A DNA stretch of 64,000 nucleotides from UBA6921 sp964532385 (GCA_964532385.1 CAZHHW010000004.1:1-64000), one strand, 5' to 3'. Positions 55,712 to 64,000 are shown, counted from the stretch's first letter. Notes: generated by a model not told the origin, from the sequence alone. Program-made: numbers and translations.

Positions 55712-57070
55712 ATGATCATTAACAAAAGCTTCATTTCGCAAGCAGTTCAGGCTCTCGCGGTATTTGTTAAGTCCTGCCGCCTTACGGCGCGGCCGGCATT
55801 TTTAGGCGGTTTATTGACGTGTGCATTGACCGCCTGTGTGGGTGGGGGCGGCGGCGCCGCCAATGACACCGGCAATTCCTCCGCGGGCAACGGCAATCCG
55901 AATATGCCGAACCCGACAGAAGGTATTGGCAGTGGGAGCGGCACTGGAACGGGCACGGCTTCCGGTTACTACGCTCGCGCAGGAAAAATTTACGCTGCGA
56001 ACGGTCAGGAAATCCAGATTCGCGGTGTCAGTCATTTTGGCTTCAATTCAAAGAGCCTGCAGCCCCAATACCTGTGGTCCATGGGCTGGAAAGAACAAAT
56101 CGCGCAAATTAAAAGCCTGGGCTTTAATGCGATTCGCCTGCCCTTTGCTCCGGATGTGATTTACAACAAAACTCCGGTGGATGAGTTGAGCTACGTCAGT
56201 GCCAAACTCAATCCGGAACTGATCGGCAAGACTCCGTTACAGGTTCTCGATCTGTGGATGGCCGAGGCGGATCGGCAGGGTATTTACATTTTGCTGGATT
56301 TTTATAGCGTATCTAAAGAAGTGCATTATCCGACGTGGTTCGTGTCGGACGAGCGCGATTTCTATCTGACCTATAACAAGCAGGCTTACACCGCGGAAAA
56401 CTGGACCCAGGATCTCGCGTTTCTGGCCAAACAATATGCCGATTTACCGCATTTTCTGGGCATGGATATTTATAACGAACCCCATGGCTCGGTGCGTTGG
56501 GATGCGGGCGACCCCAGCGTTACAAATCCGGACATGTACTGGAAACCCGCGGCGGAGCATGCGGCGGCGGCCATCCTCGCGGTCAATCCCAATCTGTTGA
56601 TCTTTGTCGAGGGCATCACCGCCAACTTTGACGGTGTTGAGAAATCGAACATCCCCACCAATTGGGGCGAGGATTTTCAGCCGCAGGCGTACCAGCCCCT
56701 CAATATCGCGAATGAGAAACTGGTGCTGAGTCCGCACACCTATGGTCCGGATGTTTCGATGAAATCGTCATTCAATGCAGCCACCTTCCCACACAATTTA
56801 GCGTCGGACTGGGAGACTCTGTTTGGCCAGTTTTCCGGCAAACATACCATCGTTGTGGGTGAGTGGGGAGGCAAGTATGGGCAGGGCGTAGGCGGACAGA
56901 TGGATGTCGACTGGCAGAACAGTTTGGTGGAGTATCTGGTGGGCAAAGATCTTCGCAACAGTTTTTACTGGTGCTACACACCGGACAGCTCCGACAGCGG
57001 CGGCATCCTTGACGACAACTTGAACGTGCGCCAAGACAAAATGGAGCTGTTGAAGAAATTGTGGGGGTAG
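55712..57070 (+). CDS. GH5 cellulase-like lipoprotein
   Basis: The 452-residue product has a lipobox (ALTAC) followed by a Gly-rich linker and a GH5 domain nearly the same as that of the preceding fusion (shared VRGVSHFGFN-like and YNEP segments, E256 as acid/base, E384 in VVGEWGG as nucleophile). It lacks the CBM-like, SGNH and TIG parts. It should be anchored at the outer membrane and cut the same polysaccharide class. I chose the ATG at 55712 after a GGAG site; a TTG at 55697 is open. It is likely a tandem duplicate. Confidence 0.85.
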   Translation: MIINKSFISQAVQALAVFVKSCRLTARPAFLGGLLTCALTACVGGGGGAANDTGNSSAGNGNPNMPNPTEGIGSGSGTGTGTASGYYARAGKIYAANGQEIQIRGVSHFGFNSKSLQPQYLWSMGWKEQIAQIKSLGFNAIRLPFAPDVIYNKTPVDELSYVSAKLNPELIGKTPLQVLDLWMAEADRQGIYILLDFYSVSKEVHYPTWFVSDERDFYLTYNKQAYTAENWTQDLAFLAKQYADLPHFLGMDIYNEPHGSVRWDAGDPSVTNPDMYWKPAAEHAAAAILAVNPNLLIFVEGITANFDGVEKSNIPTNWGEDFQPQAYQPLNIANEKLVLSPHTYGPDVSMKSSFNAATFPHNLASDWETLFGQFSGKHTIVVGEWGGKYGQGVGGQMDVDWQNSLVEYLVGKDLRNSFYWCYTPDSSDSGGILDDNLNVRQDKMELLKKLWG

Positions 57071-57112
57071 TCTTCCCGGTGTTAATGAATACATAGGGAA
57101 CCTCAGTGTCAC

Positions 57113-57145
57113 CGAACGGCGCAAAAAATGCGCCGTTCGATTTTA
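57113..57145. terminator. Bidirectional intrinsic terminator
   Basis: A perfect 11-bp stem CGAACGGCGCA/TGCGCCGTTCG (57113-57123 and 57129-57139) has an A5 loop, and ATTTTAG follows. It lies between the convergent GH5 gene (ending 57070) and the SGNH gene (ending 57249), so it can serve both directions. Confidence 0.85.
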
Positions 57146-57248
57146 GTTCCTGTCTACCGCCGCCGCGCATTGCGCCCGCGGCATGAACCAAAATGAATCG
57201 AAGTATCCGTTTTCGACAAAAACTTCCGCCTGCAGTATCCAAGTTAAT

Positions 57249-58157
57249 TTATTGTCTCACGATGCGAAGCGGTAATTTTCCGGCGCGTGTGCGTGATGAT
57301 GTCGTCATGATCCCCAGCGCAGCGCGTATCTCGTCCAGAAATTTCTGTGCGACCTTTGCATGCGCTTCTTCGGTCGGATGGATGCCGTCGTATAAATCCG
57401 CCGTCGTCAATACGGAATAAACGTCAACAAAGCGCACATGCTGATAGAGCGGCCTGGACGCGACATTTTCTCGTATGACGGCATTGAATTGTCTGGCAAG
57501 CACTGCCCGGTCAATGTTATTGGGTTGAATGATTTCTGAAGTTTGCGGAGGTATGGACGCGACGAAAATCCAGGCATCCGGACGATCCTGTTTGAGCTGA
57601 TCGACTAGTGCATTGTGGCGAGCGCCAATTTCATCCGCGTTTTTAACCGTCCACCATGCGGTATCGTTAGTGCCGATCATCAGGAGGATAATGTTGGGCT
57701 GGGTGGACGCGATCCAGGCGTCGACATGACTTGCGATATTGTCGATCGTGTACAGCGGGTGGCCTTCATGCGCCTTATCGGGAACCCGTGTGTTCGGGTC
57801 GATCAATGTACCCGCGTAACTCACGCCGCAATTATTTTGTTGCAAACCCGTATAGAGATTATTGCGGTATCCGCCATTCACACCGAGTGTAATTGAATCA
57901 CCCAGCGGCATGATGCCGGCGCAGTTAGAAAGCTGCGTGATGCCTGGTTGATCGCTGTTATTGTCTGACCCATTTCCATTTCCGGTCCCGGACCCGTTAC
58001 CAGTTCCATCTCCACTCCCAGCTCCATCTTCAGAAGCTCCGTTATCCGTCCTGCCTCCGGGGCCACAGGCGCCAAGTGTAAATAATAAAACGATGATGCC
58101 GGTGAATTGCACAAAACCAGATAACCACGAGGTGAGGTGTCCCAGCCCAGTGTTCAT
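57249..58157 (-). CDS. SGNH-hydrolase lipoprotein, paralogue of the fusion's SGNH domain
   Basis: The 302-residue product has an N-terminal signal with a lipobox (TLGAC) and an acidic Gly-rich linker. The SGNH domain nearly repeats the one in the big fusion (MPLGDSITLGVNGGYR, then DGIHPTEEAHAKVA). It probably removes esters from the same substrate. The gene is convergent with the GH5 gene and shares its terminator. No copy of the regulatory dyad was seen upstream. Confidence 0.85.
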   Translation of the reverse strand: MNTGLGHLTSWLSGFVQFTGIIVLLFTLGACGPGGRTDNGASEDGAGSGDGTGNGSGTGNGNGSDNNSDQPGITQLSNCAGIMPLGDSITLGVNGGYRNNLYTGLQQNNCGVSYAGTLIDPNTRVPDKAHEGHPLYTIDNIASHVDAWIASTQPNIILLMIGTNDTAWWTVKNADEIGARHNALVDQLKQDRPDAWIFVASIPPQTSEIIQPNNIDRAVLARQFNAVIRENVASRPLYQHVRFVDVYSVLTTADLYDGIHPTEEAHAKVAQKFLDEIRAALGIMTTSSRTRAGKLPLRIVRQ

Positions 58158-58464
58158 AAGACCGGCTCTACTGCGGTTGTTGATATCCTACACACGGGTA
58201 ATGCCTTGGCGCCGCTTAACCCTGAGGCGCAGCACATGACAGTCATTTTCATAAAATTCACTTTTCACCTTGGCTTGCTTTTACTGGTATGTGCGCGGAA
58301 TCAAACGCCATTAGTGGATGTGAGACTGTCTACAATTAAGATAATGATGAGCTCAGGAACTTTTCATGTCTGTACGTTAGCCAACCTGAGCCTTCATTGC
58401 TTCGGTCTGAAATGTATTGCCGGCGGCCGATCCACGGCCGCCGGCTGCATTTCTGGTTGTTTCG
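58158..58464. other. Gene-free stretch with a strong hairpin
   Basis: These 307 bp hold no convincing gene. A perfect 11-bp stem (GCCGGCGGCCG/CGGCCGCCGGC, 58419-58429 and 58435-58445) lies just beyond the stop of the ELWxTDGT gene on the minus strand and probably ends or protects its transcript, though no clear T run follows. Confidence 0.5.
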
Positions 58465-60231
58465 TTAAGAAGAAAAGGTTTTAACGCGCACGGTCCCATC
58501 ATCTGTGCCGTCGGTTGTCCATAGCTCCACCACGCGTACACCGTCAAGTATGTAAAAATAAAGTTTGGAATCGAGGACGAAGAAGTATCCAAACGAGGAA
58601 CGTCCGTTAGGATTAATATCTTTGACCAAGCTCGTGCCCGCCTCGGTGCCATCGGTTTTCCAAAGCTCTGTACCGTGCACGCCGTCATCGGCTGTGAAAT
58701 AAAGCGTGTCGTTGAATACAGTGATTTGCGTAGGATCACCGGACCCCTCGCCGTTATTAATGTCCTTAACCATAACCGTGCCGTTGGCTGTGCCGTCGGT
58801 TTTCCAAAGCTCGATGCCATGCACGCCGTCGTCGTCATTGAAATACAGCGCGCCTTTGTATTCGGTGAAACCACCAAAACTGGTCGGGGCCGATCCGCCG
58901 CTGGTTTTAGCATTGATGTCTTTTACCAGCACCGTGCCGGAGGAGGTGCCGTCTGTTTTCCAGAGTTCATAGCCATGCTCACCGTCATCGGCTTGAAAAT
59001 ACAACACGCCATTAAAAACCTTGAAGTCTAAAGGAGGCGAGCTGAAATCTGCCGGAGGGGCATTCCACCAAGCTGCGGGAGTAATGTCCTTCACGAGCAC
59101 TGTTCCAGCCTCGGTACCATCGGTTTTCCAGAGTTCATAACCGGTGATGCCATCATTGGCGATGAAATAAAGCGCATCATTGAAGGCAATAAAACTGCGC
59201 GGCAAGGATTCCGCCCCGGGAGTGGTATTGATGTCCTTGACCAGCACGGTCCCCGCTTCGGTACCATCGGTTTTCCAAAGTTCAACACCGTGCACGCCAT
59301 CATCCGCTACAAAATAATAAGCACCATTGAATTCAGTGAAGCCGCCAGAATTCGAACTTCCTCCCGCGCTCGCATTGATATCTTTCACCAGTACCGTTCC
59401 CACGTCCGTGCCGTCGGTTTTCCAGAGCTCGTTACCGTGCATGCCGTCATTGGCAGTGAAATAAAGTGCGTTGTTGAACTTGATAAAATAAGTGGGACTG
59501 GAGGTTGCTTCAGCCGTTGCGGTATTAATGTCTTTCAGCATCACCGTGCCGGTTTCTGTACCGTCGGTTTTCCAGAGTTCACTGCCGTGCACGCCGTCGT
59601 CCGCTCTGAAATACAGCGCACCATTAAACACGGTGAATTGATCAGGCCCGAATGTCGCTCCCGTCATGGGATCAAACAGCGGTTCGGTTGCGGGATTAAT
59701 ATCTTTCAGCAGCACGGTGCCTTCGGCAGTTCCATCCGTTTTCCACAGTTCACTGCCGTGCACGCCATCGTTGGCTCTGAAATAAGCGGCACCATTGAAG
59801 GCAGTAAACCAGGAACCGAGAAAAATTTCGGCGGGTGTGACATTAATGTCCTTGACCAATACTGTACCGCCGGGGGTGCCATCGGTTTTCCATAGCGCCG
59901 CGCCGTTGGCGCCATCGTTTGCCGAGAAAAACTTGATCGCCGCACCGTTGCCTAAGTCGATGCTGCTGCTGCCATTGTCTGTACCGCTTCCATTGACCGA
60001 TCCGCTGCCACTGCTGCCATTATCTGATCCGTTTGATCCGCCGTTGCCTCCCGTCGATCCGCCATCGCTGCCACCACTATTCGAAGCGCTGCCGCTGTCG
60101 CTCGTGGCTGGTGTATTTCCGCCACCGCCGCCCGAGTTACAAGCGCCTAGTGTTAACAAAATAGCCGTCACGCAAGAAATAAACGTGAATTTGCATATAT
60201 TGTTGGAGGAGAAGGTTTCAATTTTTCGCAT
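58465..60231 (-). CDS. ELWxTDGT-repeat lipoprotein, ten repeats
   Basis: The 588-residue product has a lipobox (TLGACNSGGGGG) and a Gly/Ser/Asp-rich linker. About ten tandem repeats of roughly 50 residues follow, with the core ELWKTDGTxxGT(V)LVKDI. This is the ELWxTDGT repeat family, found in bacterial surface proteins and probably a beta-propeller or beta-roll; its ligand is unknown. The last repeat is altered (ELWTTDGT). The neighbour at 60437-62050 is a close paralogue with the same signal and linker style. A copy of the dyad lies 104 bp upstream. Confidence 0.85.
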   Translation of the reverse strand: MRKIETFSSNNICKFTFISCVTAILLTLGACNSGGGGGNTPATSDSGSASNSGGSDGGSTGGNGGSNGSDNGSSGSGSVNGSGTDNGSSSIDLGNGAAIKFFSANDGANGAALWKTDGTPGGTVLVKDINVTPAEIFLGSWFTAFNGAAYFRANDGVHGSELWKTDGTAEGTVLLKDINPATEPLFDPMTGATFGPDQFTVFNGALYFRADDGVHGSELWKTDGTETGTVMLKDINTATAEATSSPTYFIKFNNALYFTANDGMHGNELWKTDGTDVGTVLVKDINASAGGSSNSGGFTEFNGAYYFVADDGVHGVELWKTDGTEAGTVLVKDINTTPGAESLPRSFIAFNDALYFIANDGITGYELWKTDGTEAGTVLVKDITPAAWWNAPPADFSSPPLDFKVFNGVLYFQADDGEHGYELWKTDGTSSGTVLVKDINAKTSGGSAPTSFGGFTEYKGALYFNDDDGVHGIELWKTDGTANGTVMVKDINNGEGSGDPTQITVFNDTLYFTADDGVHGTELWKTDGTEAGTSLVKDINPNGRSSFGYFFVLDSKLYFYILDGVRVVELWTTDGTDDGTVRVKTFSS

Positions 60232-60335
60232 ACAAGGTTTCCTCGGAGTGAATAATTCAGGGGAATCTATGGGCTAAAACAAGAAACAAGCAGAATTTTG
60301 TAGCGGTAAGGAATAATGAGCTTTTGTTTCGAAGG

Positions 60336-60354
60336 GGTCTGTTCGATGGCGAAC
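60336..60354 (-). promoter_or_regulatory. Regulatory dyad, copy 4 (upstream of the first ELWxTDGT gene)
   Basis: In gene direction the site reads GTTCG-N4-CGAAC followed by AGACC; the dyad spans 60341-60354 and is perfect. It is 104 bp before the start codon at 60231, within the gap between the two repeat genes. Confidence 0.6.
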
Positions 60355-60436
60355 CGGGAGGAATCAGATCTTCGAATCCAATGGTTATCAGAATGGAATC
60401 TCTGCCCGGACTTAAGTGCACACTGCAGTGCCAGGA

Positions 60437-62050
60437 CTAATGGAGTCCGGAATAACTCATCGGCCCATCACACGCGCCTGGACAGATATCTTTTAATATT
60501 TGCGTGCCTTCGGCGGTGCCATCGGTTTTCCAGAACTCATAACCATGCACGCCATCGCGGGTCGTGAAATACAGCGCGTTATTAAAGACGTTGAAGAAGG
60601 CAGGAGCCGCATCCTTGCCGATCGCATTAGGAATCGCTGTTACCAAAGTGGTACCTACGGCCGTGCCATCGGTTTTCCAAAGTTCAGCGGGGCTGGCGCC
60701 ATCGCTCGCTTGGAAATAAAGTACGCCGTTGAGTTCGGTAAAGCCGCCAGGGTCAGAACTTGAGCTTATTCCGTTTCCAGGAAAGATATCCTTCACCATT
60801 AGGGTCCCAGCTTCGGTGCCATCGGTTTTCCAGAGCTCCCTGCCCTTAGCTCCGTCGTCAGCACTAAAATAAAGCGCGCTGTTGAAAACGGTGAAGCCGA
60901 AAGGATAGGAGCTTCCTCCATAGATATTAATATTCTTCACCATCACTGTGCCCGCGTCAGTGCCATCGGTTTTCCAGAGCTCAGAGCCATCTGCGTGCAC
61001 GCCGTCATTGGCTACAAAATAAAGCGCACCATTGAAAACTTTGAAGCCTCCAGGAGTCGAACTGGGCCCCGGCTCCGAACCTACGGGAAAGATGTCCTTC
61101 GCCATGACAGTGCCGCTTTCCGTACCGTCTGTTTTCCAGAGTTCATAGCCATGCACACCATCGTAAGCTCGAAAATATAAGGCGCCATTGAATTCGGTGA
61201 ACTCAGCAGGCATGGAGTTTCCACTATTGTTGGTTGTGATATTGATGTCTTTCACCATCATGGTGCCCGCAGCAGTGCCGTCGGTTTTCCAGAGTTCAGT
61301 GCCATGCATACCATCATCGGCCTGGAAATAAATCGCGCCGTTGAAAACAGTGAAGTCATTAAAACGGTTAAGGGCATCCGCCCCGGGAGTGGTATTGATG
61401 TCTTTTACCAGCTGCGTACCCTCGTCAGTACCGTCGGTTTTCCAGAGTTCATAACCATGAACGCCGTCGTCTGCTTTGAAATAAAGCACGCCGTTAAGAA
61501 CGGTGAAATTATCAGGGGAAGAACCTATCCCGGGTGTAGCATTGATTTTTTTCACAAGCACCGTACCCTCGGCGGTGCCGTCGGTTTTCCACAGTTCCAC
61601 GCCATTCACACTATCGTAGGCTTGGAAATAACGCGCGCCGTTGAATTCGGTGAAACCACGCGGGGAAGAGCCTCCCGCCGCAGTATTAATGTCTTTCACC
61701 AATACAGTTCCATCCGCAGTGCCATCGGTTTTCCACAGCTCGATGCCATGAACACCGTCATCGGCTGCTAAATATCTGAGTGTTGAAGTGTCCGCCGTGC
61801 CAGGCTCGCCACTTGTGGCCGGATCGCTGCTGCTTGATCCACTATTTGCTCCGCCGCCGGTGCCCTGTGTCGACCCACTGTCACCGCCGCCGCTATTCGA
61901 AGCGCTGCCGTTATCGCTTGTGGATGGTGTATTGCCACCGCCTCCCCCGGAGTTACAAGCGCCGAGTGTTAACAAAAGAGCGATTACGCGGGAAATTTTC
62001 AGATAACAGGATATTCCAGAGGTATCAATGTGTTTGTTCACGCTGAGCAA
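60437..62050 (-). CDS. ELWxTDGT-repeat lipoprotein, nine repeats
   Basis: The 537-residue product has a lipobox (TLGACNSGGGGG), a low-complexity linker and nine ELWKTDGT repeats of about 50 residues each; one is EFWKTDGT. The C-terminus carries two cysteines (DICPGACDGP), unlike the sister gene. It is in tandem with 58465-60231 and shares signal and linker sequence, so the two arose by duplication with repeat loss or gain. A dyad copy lies 97 bp upstream, in the region divergent from cas1. Confidence 0.85.
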   Translation of the reverse strand: MLSVNKHIDTSGISCYLKISRVIALLLTLGACNSGGGGGNTPSTSDNGSASNSGGGDSGSTQGTGGGANSGSSSSDPATSGEPGTADTSTLRYLAADDGVHGIELWKTDGTADGTVLVKDINTAAGGSSPRGFTEFNGARYFQAYDSVNGVELWKTDGTAEGTVLVKKINATPGIGSSPDNFTVLNGVLYFKADDGVHGYELWKTDGTDEGTQLVKDINTTPGADALNRFNDFTVFNGAIYFQADDGMHGTELWKTDGTAAGTMMVKDINITTNNSGNSMPAEFTEFNGALYFRAYDGVHGYELWKTDGTESGTVMAKDIFPVGSEPGPSSTPGGFKVFNGALYFVANDGVHADGSELWKTDGTDAGTVMVKNINIYGGSSYPFGFTVFNSALYFSADDGAKGRELWKTDGTEAGTLMVKDIFPGNGISSSSDPGGFTELNGVLYFQASDGASPAELWKTDGTAVGTTLVTAIPNAIGKDAAPAFFNVFNNALYFTTRDGVHGYEFWKTDGTAEGTQILKDICPGACDGPMSYSGLH

Positions 62051-62147
62051 AACCTCAGAGGTAGGGGTGGATTTAGTAGCAAGAAACGCGGATAGACTAA
62101 ATTAGTCGTAATAAGTGCTATGAAATGATGAACTTTGGATTACAAGA

Positions 62148-62166
62148 GGTCTGTTCGATATCCAAC
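62148..62166 (-). promoter_or_regulatory. Regulatory dyad, copy 5 (upstream of the second ELWxTDGT gene)
   Basis: In gene direction the site reads GTTGG-N4-CGAAC followed by AGACC; the dyad spans 62153-62166 with one mismatch. It is 97 bp before the start codon at 62050. The 26-bp unit matches copy 4 at 19 of 26 positions. Confidence 0.55.
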
Positions 62167-62337
62167 GATCAATGCAGCATTAACTGCATTACCCAAGCAT
62201 GCGTCGTAGCCGAGGACCTTACACCTGCTATTGTTAAAGAAGTGACCGGCAAATATGCTCTGGTAATCTATTTTGGATGGGAAAATAGCTTCCCTCATCG
62301 TTACCGATTTTCAGACAGTTGTTCCGCAGGAATATTT

Positions 62338-63417
62338 ATGCGCCAGATTCTCAATACCCTTTACGTCATGACACCAAATGCCTGCGTGCATTTGGAAAAT
62401 GACACTTTGCGCATCGAAGTCGAGCGCGAAAATAAAATTCAGGTGCCGTTGCATGACATCAGTTCGGTGGTGTGTTTCGGCGACGGTATGATGTCTGCCG
62501 ACGCGATGCATCGCTGTGCGGACGACGGTTGCGCGGTGGTGTTGCTGGATCGCAACGGGCGCTTCAAGGCGCGCCTGGAGGGGCCGGGACGCGGTGATAC
62601 TCATTTACGTCAGGCGCAATTGCGTGTCGCGGGCAATGAGAATTTCGTGCTCGACACCGCCAAGGCCATGATCGCGGGCAAGCTGCACAATGCGCGACAG
62701 GTGTTACAGCGTGGCGCACGTGATGTGGCGGACGCAGGCGACAGCGCCAAGCTCGCTGCCGGAGCGAAATCGCTGTCGAATTCGTTAAGCAATCTTTCGA
62801 TGGCGCAAGATCTCCCGGCGCTGCATGGCATCGAAACCGATGCCGCCCGAAATTACTTCGTATGTTTGAATTTCATGCTGCGCCCGGATGTGCGCGCTGC
62901 GTTCAGGCTGGATGAATCCATGCGACGCCCACTGCGCGAGCGCCCCCCGGCAGCGAGTCCCCGGGTTGCGCTACCGGCATCCTTGACGTCGAATGCCCTG
63001 TTGTCGTTTCTCTACGCGATGCTGATGAACGATTGCCGTTCCGCGCTTGAAAGCGTGGGTCTCGATCCACAGTTGGGCTACGTGCACACCCGGCATCCGG
63101 GTCGCGCGGCGCTGGCACTCGACCTGATGGAGGAACTGCGCGCGGTCTTGGCGGATCGTCTTGCCCTGAATCTGATCAATCGTGCGCAGATCACGCGCAA
63201 GGATTTTGTGAAACGTCCGAGCGGCGCGTTGGTGCTCAATGATGACGGACGCAAAAACGTGGCGGCGGCCTATCAGGAATTTAAACAGGAAGAAGTGATT
63301 CATCCGGTGATTGAAACTAAAATGCCCGCCGGGTTATTGCCGCACCTGCAAGCGCGTTTTATCGCCCATACCGTGCGCGGCGAAATGCAGGGTTATGTTC
63401 CGTTTCTGATGAAGTAG
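62338..63417 (+). CDS. cas1: Solo Cas1, type I-C-like integrase
   Basis: Cas1 with Cas2 inserts spacers into CRISPR arrays. The 359-residue product has the N-terminal beta domain (ENKIQVPLHDISSVVCFG) and a helical catalytic domain with E166 in HGIETDAARNYF, H250 in LGYVHTRHPG and acidic residues in ALDLMEEL, so the active site looks whole. The sequence is of the type I-C kind. No cas2, cas4, effector gene or CRISPR array is within the window on either side, so it stands alone. The ATG at 62338 follows GCAGGA. Confidence 0.9.
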   Translation: MRQILNTLYVMTPNACVHLENDTLRIEVERENKIQVPLHDISSVVCFGDGMMSADAMHRCADDGCAVVLLDRNGRFKARLEGPGRGDTHLRQAQLRVAGNENFVLDTAKAMIAGKLHNARQVLQRGARDVADAGDSAKLAAGAKSLSNSLSNLSMAQDLPALHGIETDAARNYFVCLNFMLRPDVRAAFRLDESMRRPLRERPPAASPRVALPASLTSNALLSFLYAMLMNDCRSALESVGLDPQLGYVHTRHPGRAALALDLMEELRAVLADRLALNLINRAQITRKDFVKRPSGALVLNDDGRKNVAAAYQEFKQEEVIHPVIETKMPAGLLPHLQARFIAHTVRGEMQGYVPFLMK

Positions 63418-63495
63418 CGTTTGCGACCTTATGCGGCGGTGTTTATGCAAGCGCCGGGTAATAACAATATCCGCTATGCGTCAAACCCCGGGAGC

Positions 63496-63539
63496 GCGGG
63501 CATCTTGCCCGCAAACAGCGAGCGGGACGCTTGCGTTCC
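63496..63539. repeat. Double-hairpin REP-like element after cas1
   Basis: Two palindromes lie side by side: GCGGGCA-TCT-TGCCCGC (63496-63512) and GGGACGC-TT-GCGTTCC (63524-63539, with one wobble). This is a common REP-like pair. It falls between the convergent cas1 and phosphate-binding-like genes and could end both transcripts. Confidence 0.65.
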
Positions 63540-63565
63540 AGTAAAATGAATAAATCGGCGTTTTT

Positions 63566-64000
63566 CTAGGGAATCGAATACACCACGCGCACATTATTAT
63601 TTTCGCCGATAGCGGCGGCCTCGACATATCCAATCGCATTTTCATGATGTTCAATGTATGACACGACCACTTGCGCATTTTTTGTCCGGTAATCGTTCTG
63701 CACACGATTAGTGATGGCTCGATTGGCATCTTCCGTGGCGGCGTCGAGGGGTGACATATCGAGTATGGCCGCGGAAAAACGCCGGCGTTCGCCGCTGTCG
63801 AGAGGCAAGTTGAGCGCCAGGATACGTTCGCCAGACGGCCAGCGCGTGATGCGGTCGCGGTAAATATTGCTTATGTCGGCTTTGGAAAGTGCTTTGGGAT
63901 TAGCCTTGTTAACGATGATCACAAGTCCGCTCGCCGGACGAGCCGGGGGTGGTTTTATGCCGGACGGTTTTGGGGTGGGCGCCACCGCGCTGATTGATGC
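63566..64000 (-). CDS. Phosphate-binding-like periplasmic protein (5' end beyond window)
   Basis: The frame stays open to the right edge of the window, where it reads SISA then VAPTPKP, like the end of a signal peptide, so the start lies outside. The visible part of about 145 residues has ASGLVIIVNKANPKALSKADISNIYRD-like sequence, WPSGERILALNLP and a C-terminal IGYVEAAAIGENNNVRVV. These are typical of small PstS-like (PBP-like) domain proteins. No pstC, pstA or pstB partner is visible, so ligand and role are open. Confidence 0.75.
   Translation of the reverse strand, partial: ASISAVAPTPKPSGIKPPPARPASGLVIIVNKANPKALSKADISNIYRDRITRWPSGERILALNLPLDSGERRRFSAAILDMSPLDAATEDANRAITNRVQNDYRTKNAQVVVSYIEHHENAIGYVEAAAIGENNNVRVVYSIP

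Noticed and set aside
58465..62050. Regular repeats of about 150 bp as a CRISPR or satellite array
   Set aside because: They are coding repeats of the ELWxTDGT proteins, with open frames throughout.
62125..62337. In-frame extension upstream of cas1
   Set aside because: It adds residues with no Cas1 likeness and runs through the dyad; the ATG at 62338 with its ribosome site gives the normal start.

Overview
The window looks like a piece of a gammaproteobacterial chromosome, probably a metagenome-assembled or draft genome. The base composition is GC-rich and two housekeeping blocks have the gene order seen in Pseudomonas-like Gammaproteobacteria: pabB-pabC-mltG-tmk-holB-pilZ(-tatD) and carA-carB-greA ... 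yhbY-rlmE-ftsH-folP-glmM. Three runs of exactly 100 N (6718-6817, 8997-9096, 32618-32717) are scaffold joins. The first is flanked by an identical 55-bp sequence on both sides, so it is probably an unmerged contig overlap.

Layout. 1-10.3 kb is mixed: a secreted CxxCH protein with a GlyGly-CTERM-like tail, methionine aminopeptidase, an EamA exporter, a HAD phosphatase, an M15-like peptidase overlapping a secreted protein (a possible effector-immunity pair), an AT-rich HEPN-like gene, trmJ, a TldD/PmbA-like gene pair and a mazEF module. 10.4-18.1 kb is the folate/cell-wall/replication block, interrupted between pilZ and tatD by a TetR-controlled operon on the opposite strand. 18.2-30.5 kb holds an AraC/methyltransferase repair protein, carAB with a possible attenuator leader, greA, yhbY, rlmE, ftsH, folP and glmM.

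32.7-51.1 kb is an exopolysaccharide locus. A cupin-like gene and a FemAB-like acyltransferase converge on a long minus-strand operon: SGNH lipoprotein, Wzz-type chain-length protein, CpsD-type kinase, O-antigen ligase-like polymerase, acyltransferase-3, a HAD-membrane fusion, two family-2 glycosyltransferases and a flippase. Divergent from it lies a one-module non-ribosomal peptide synthetase (C-A-PCP-TE) with its own phosphopantetheinyl transferase. The synthetase has a degraded condensation motif and a cysteine in the thioesterase nucleophile position. Together these suggest that an activated amino acid or similar acyl group is made for, or attached to, the polysaccharide, as the Dlt system does for teichoic acids; this is inference.

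51.3-62.1 kb is a secreted-protein island: a decayed IS110 transposase, a 1016-residue GH5-SGNH-TIG fusion, separate GH5 and SGNH lipoproteins that match its parts, and two tandem ELWxTDGT-repeat lipoproteins. An isolated cas1 and the 3' part of a phosphate-binding-like gene close the window.

The most interesting signal is a dyad, GTWCG-N4-CGWAC followed by AGACC, present five times in the same orientation 88-176 bp upstream of five genes: the chain-length gene, the SGNH lipoprotein gene, the NRPS gene and both ELWxTDGT genes. It links the polysaccharide locus and the repeat lipoproteins into one candidate regulon. No tRNA, rRNA or CRISPR array was seen. All assignments come from reading the sequence; no database search was run.
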